Assembly: GCA_036480335.1 (NCBI GenBank)
Contig: JAZGGH010000132.1
Coordinates: forward strand, 1-15,640
Source of the DNA: JAZGER01 sp036480335
Lineage (GTDB): Bacteria > Pseudomonadota > Gammaproteobacteria > DSM-19610
Length of the DNA stretch: 15,640 nt
Reading direction: 5' to 3'
Numbering within the stretch: the first letter of the stretch is position 1; each line of letters begins with the position of its first letter. The translations under genes were made by a program, and so were the position numbers. The notes beneath the pieces were generated by a model, which was not told the DNA's origin, ran no database searches, and was given only the letters and a program-made list of their open reading frames with translations. This document shows positions 14,562 to 15,640 of the stretch, one piece after another.

Positions 14562-15640
14562 ATGATGATGAAAAAGATAATCCTGGGCATCAGCCTGTTT
14601 TGTCTAACACTGGCAGCCCAGGCAGAAAGTAACGCAAAAAAAGCTCCAACAACGAAAAAAACTTTCGGCCGCGACGAGGTAATCGCACTTTCCACGCCAG
14701 ATGGACAACGCTATTTAGAAATCCTGACTGACAAGTCTGTCGGCCACCAGCAGATGAATATTCGCTATACGGAACCTGTCACAAGCACTAAAACATTTTG
14801 CACCGGGCTGGGGGCAGATCAGCCTGATATCATGTTGCTGACACGCAATATGAGTACCGAGGAACTAGAGCGCTGTAGAGATCGGGGTATTACCGATATT
14901 ATTCGTGTAACACTGGGAACAGAAGCGATTATCTTTGCCGCAGAAAAATCCGCGATACTACCACTGCTGGATCGAAAAATTATCTGGCGCGCCTTTTCTA
15001 AGGAAGTTTTCCAACATGAAATGGTCTCCAGTAGTCGCGTCATTGCCAACCCACATAAACGCTGGAAAGACCTGAACAAAGCTTTCCCGGCTCAGCTGAT
15101 CCGGCTTATCGCACCGGTTGAAAAAAGCCCGCTGTTCGATTCTTTCAAAGACCTTGGTTTGCAATCCGGCTGCAGTCAGTATAGCTGGATAAAGGACATG
15201 CAGTATCACCGCCATTATCGCGCCTACTACAAAGCGCATTGTTTTCGTGCCCGGCAAGACGCGGTGATTCTGCATCCCGGCAAAAAATCGATATCTCAGG
15301 CTGACCGTATCGCTGCAGATAAAACAGCTATCGGTTTGATGAGTTTGCAGGACTGGTTGCAGGGCGATGACCGTTTGCAGGCGCTTGCCATTGAAGGGGT
15401 GATGCCATCGCTTGATAGTCTCCGCGATGGTAGTTATCTGCTGGCGCGCCCACACTATATGTTTGTTAAACAGGCACATCTGGATAAACTGCCTGCCCTG
15501 AAAAAATTGTTCGCAGAAATGACCAGCGAAGCGGCGCTGGGCAAAGGGGGTTATTTCGAAAAAATGGCTTTGGTACAAACACAGGACCGTGATGAGGCGC
15601 AGACCAAAGTCATTATGCCGAAGAAGAAGCCAGTGAAAAA
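14562..15640 (+). CDS. Atypical PstS-like periplasmic substrate-binding protein (3' end outside window)
   Basis: The frame is open from ATG 14562 to the end of the window (359 codons), so the C-terminus is missing. GGAG (14550-14553) lies eight bases before the ATG. A signal peptide is clear (MMMKKIILG, hydrophobic core, cleavage after AQA at residue 21). The segment FCTGLGADQPDIMLLTRNM, then C of ELERCRDRGI and the following IIRVTLGTEAIIFAAEK, matches the PstS-type phosphate-binding protein pattern (FCxGxGxxxPDI...SR...C...GV..I...G.DA). The later RWKDLNKAFPAQLIRLIAP and EKSPLFDSF also fit. The usual N-terminal phosphate loop (a GSST-type motif) is not present; the protein has IALSTPDGQRYLEIL instead. 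The ligand may therefore not be phosphate. It follows a strong terminator, so it should have its own promoter, which I could not place. Confidence 0.85.
   Translation, partial: MMMKKIILGISLFCLTLAAQAESNAKKAPTTKKTFGRDEVIALSTPDGQRYLEILTDKSVGHQQMNIRYTEPVTSTKTFCTGLGADQPDIMLLTRNMSTEELERCRDRGITDIIRVTLGTEAIIFAAEKSAILPLLDRKIIWRAFSKEVFQHEMVSSSRVIANPHKRWKDLNKAFPAQLIRLIAPVEKSPLFDSFKDLGLQSGCSQYSWIKDMQYHRHYRAYYKAHCFRARQDAVILHPGKKSISQADRIAADKTAIGLMSLQDWLQGDDRLQALAIEGVMPSLDSLRDGSYLLARPHYMFVKQAHLDKLPALKKLFAEMTSEAALGKGGYFEKMALVQTQDRDEAQTKVIMPKKKPVK

Noticed and set aside
14958..15578. Minus-strand open frame of 206 codons
   Set aside because: It lies wholly opposite the PstS-like gene, which has a signal peptide, a good ribosome site and family motifs; the antisense product has no recognisable features.
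1..15640. CRISPR array, insertion sequence, tRNA or rRNA
   Set aside because: No regularly spaced direct repeats, transposase motifs, terminal inverted repeats or RNA-gene signatures were seen.

Overview
The window looks like a piece of a gammaproteobacterial chromosome. The grounds are the YcbB-type L,D-transpeptidase, a CusBA-type metal exporter, an exosortase H, and secreted proteins ending in VPxPxAVWLFGSGL-type sorting signals, a combination common in environmental, matrix-forming Gammaproteobacteria. No rRNA, tRNA, CRISPR array, insertion sequence or phage gene was seen. The genus cannot be fixed from this sequence.

Layout. Bases 1-827 hold the 3' end of a HugZ/PPOX-like gene and a GNAT acetyltransferase. 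Bases 1044-7756 are a same-strand run: a periplasmic L,D-transpeptidase (LdtD/YcbB type), a small secreted protein of unknown function, and CusB plus CusA of a Cu(I)/Ag(I) RND exporter. CusB carries an N-terminal CPMH/CPICGMD metal-binding module, and CusA keeps all three metal-path methionines. Bases 8187-12581 form an exosortase neighbourhood: a DNRLRE-type protein with a C-terminal sorting signal, a di-heme cytochrome c peroxidase/MauG-like protein with an unusual IPALPAG-type C-terminal tail, then on the minus strand exosortase H (xrtH) overlapping its associated membrane protein, then a PPC-like protein with a second VPVPTAVWLFGSGL signal. Bases 12667-15640 hold a large secreted beta-propeller-like protein rich in His and Cys, a strong terminator, and the start of an atypical PstS-like periplasmic binding protein that runs off the window.

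How the parts may work together (inference). The left half concerns the periplasm, wall cross-linking and copper export. The right half makes exported proteins, three of them with a hydrophobic, basic C-terminal tail, plus the membrane protease/transpeptidase that handles such tails. The two VPxP-signal genes each have a good sigma-54 (-24/-12) promoter a short way upstream. In other bacteria PEP-CTERM genes are controlled by RpoN with PrsK/PrsR, so this fits an RpoN-controlled matrix regulon. The most original points are these paired sigma-54 promoters with a possible shared upstream dyad, the mismatch between exosortase H (known signal IPTLxxWG) and the local tails, the pairing of an L,D-transpeptidase with a copper exporter, and the undescribed His/Cys-rich propeller and degenerate PstS-like pair.
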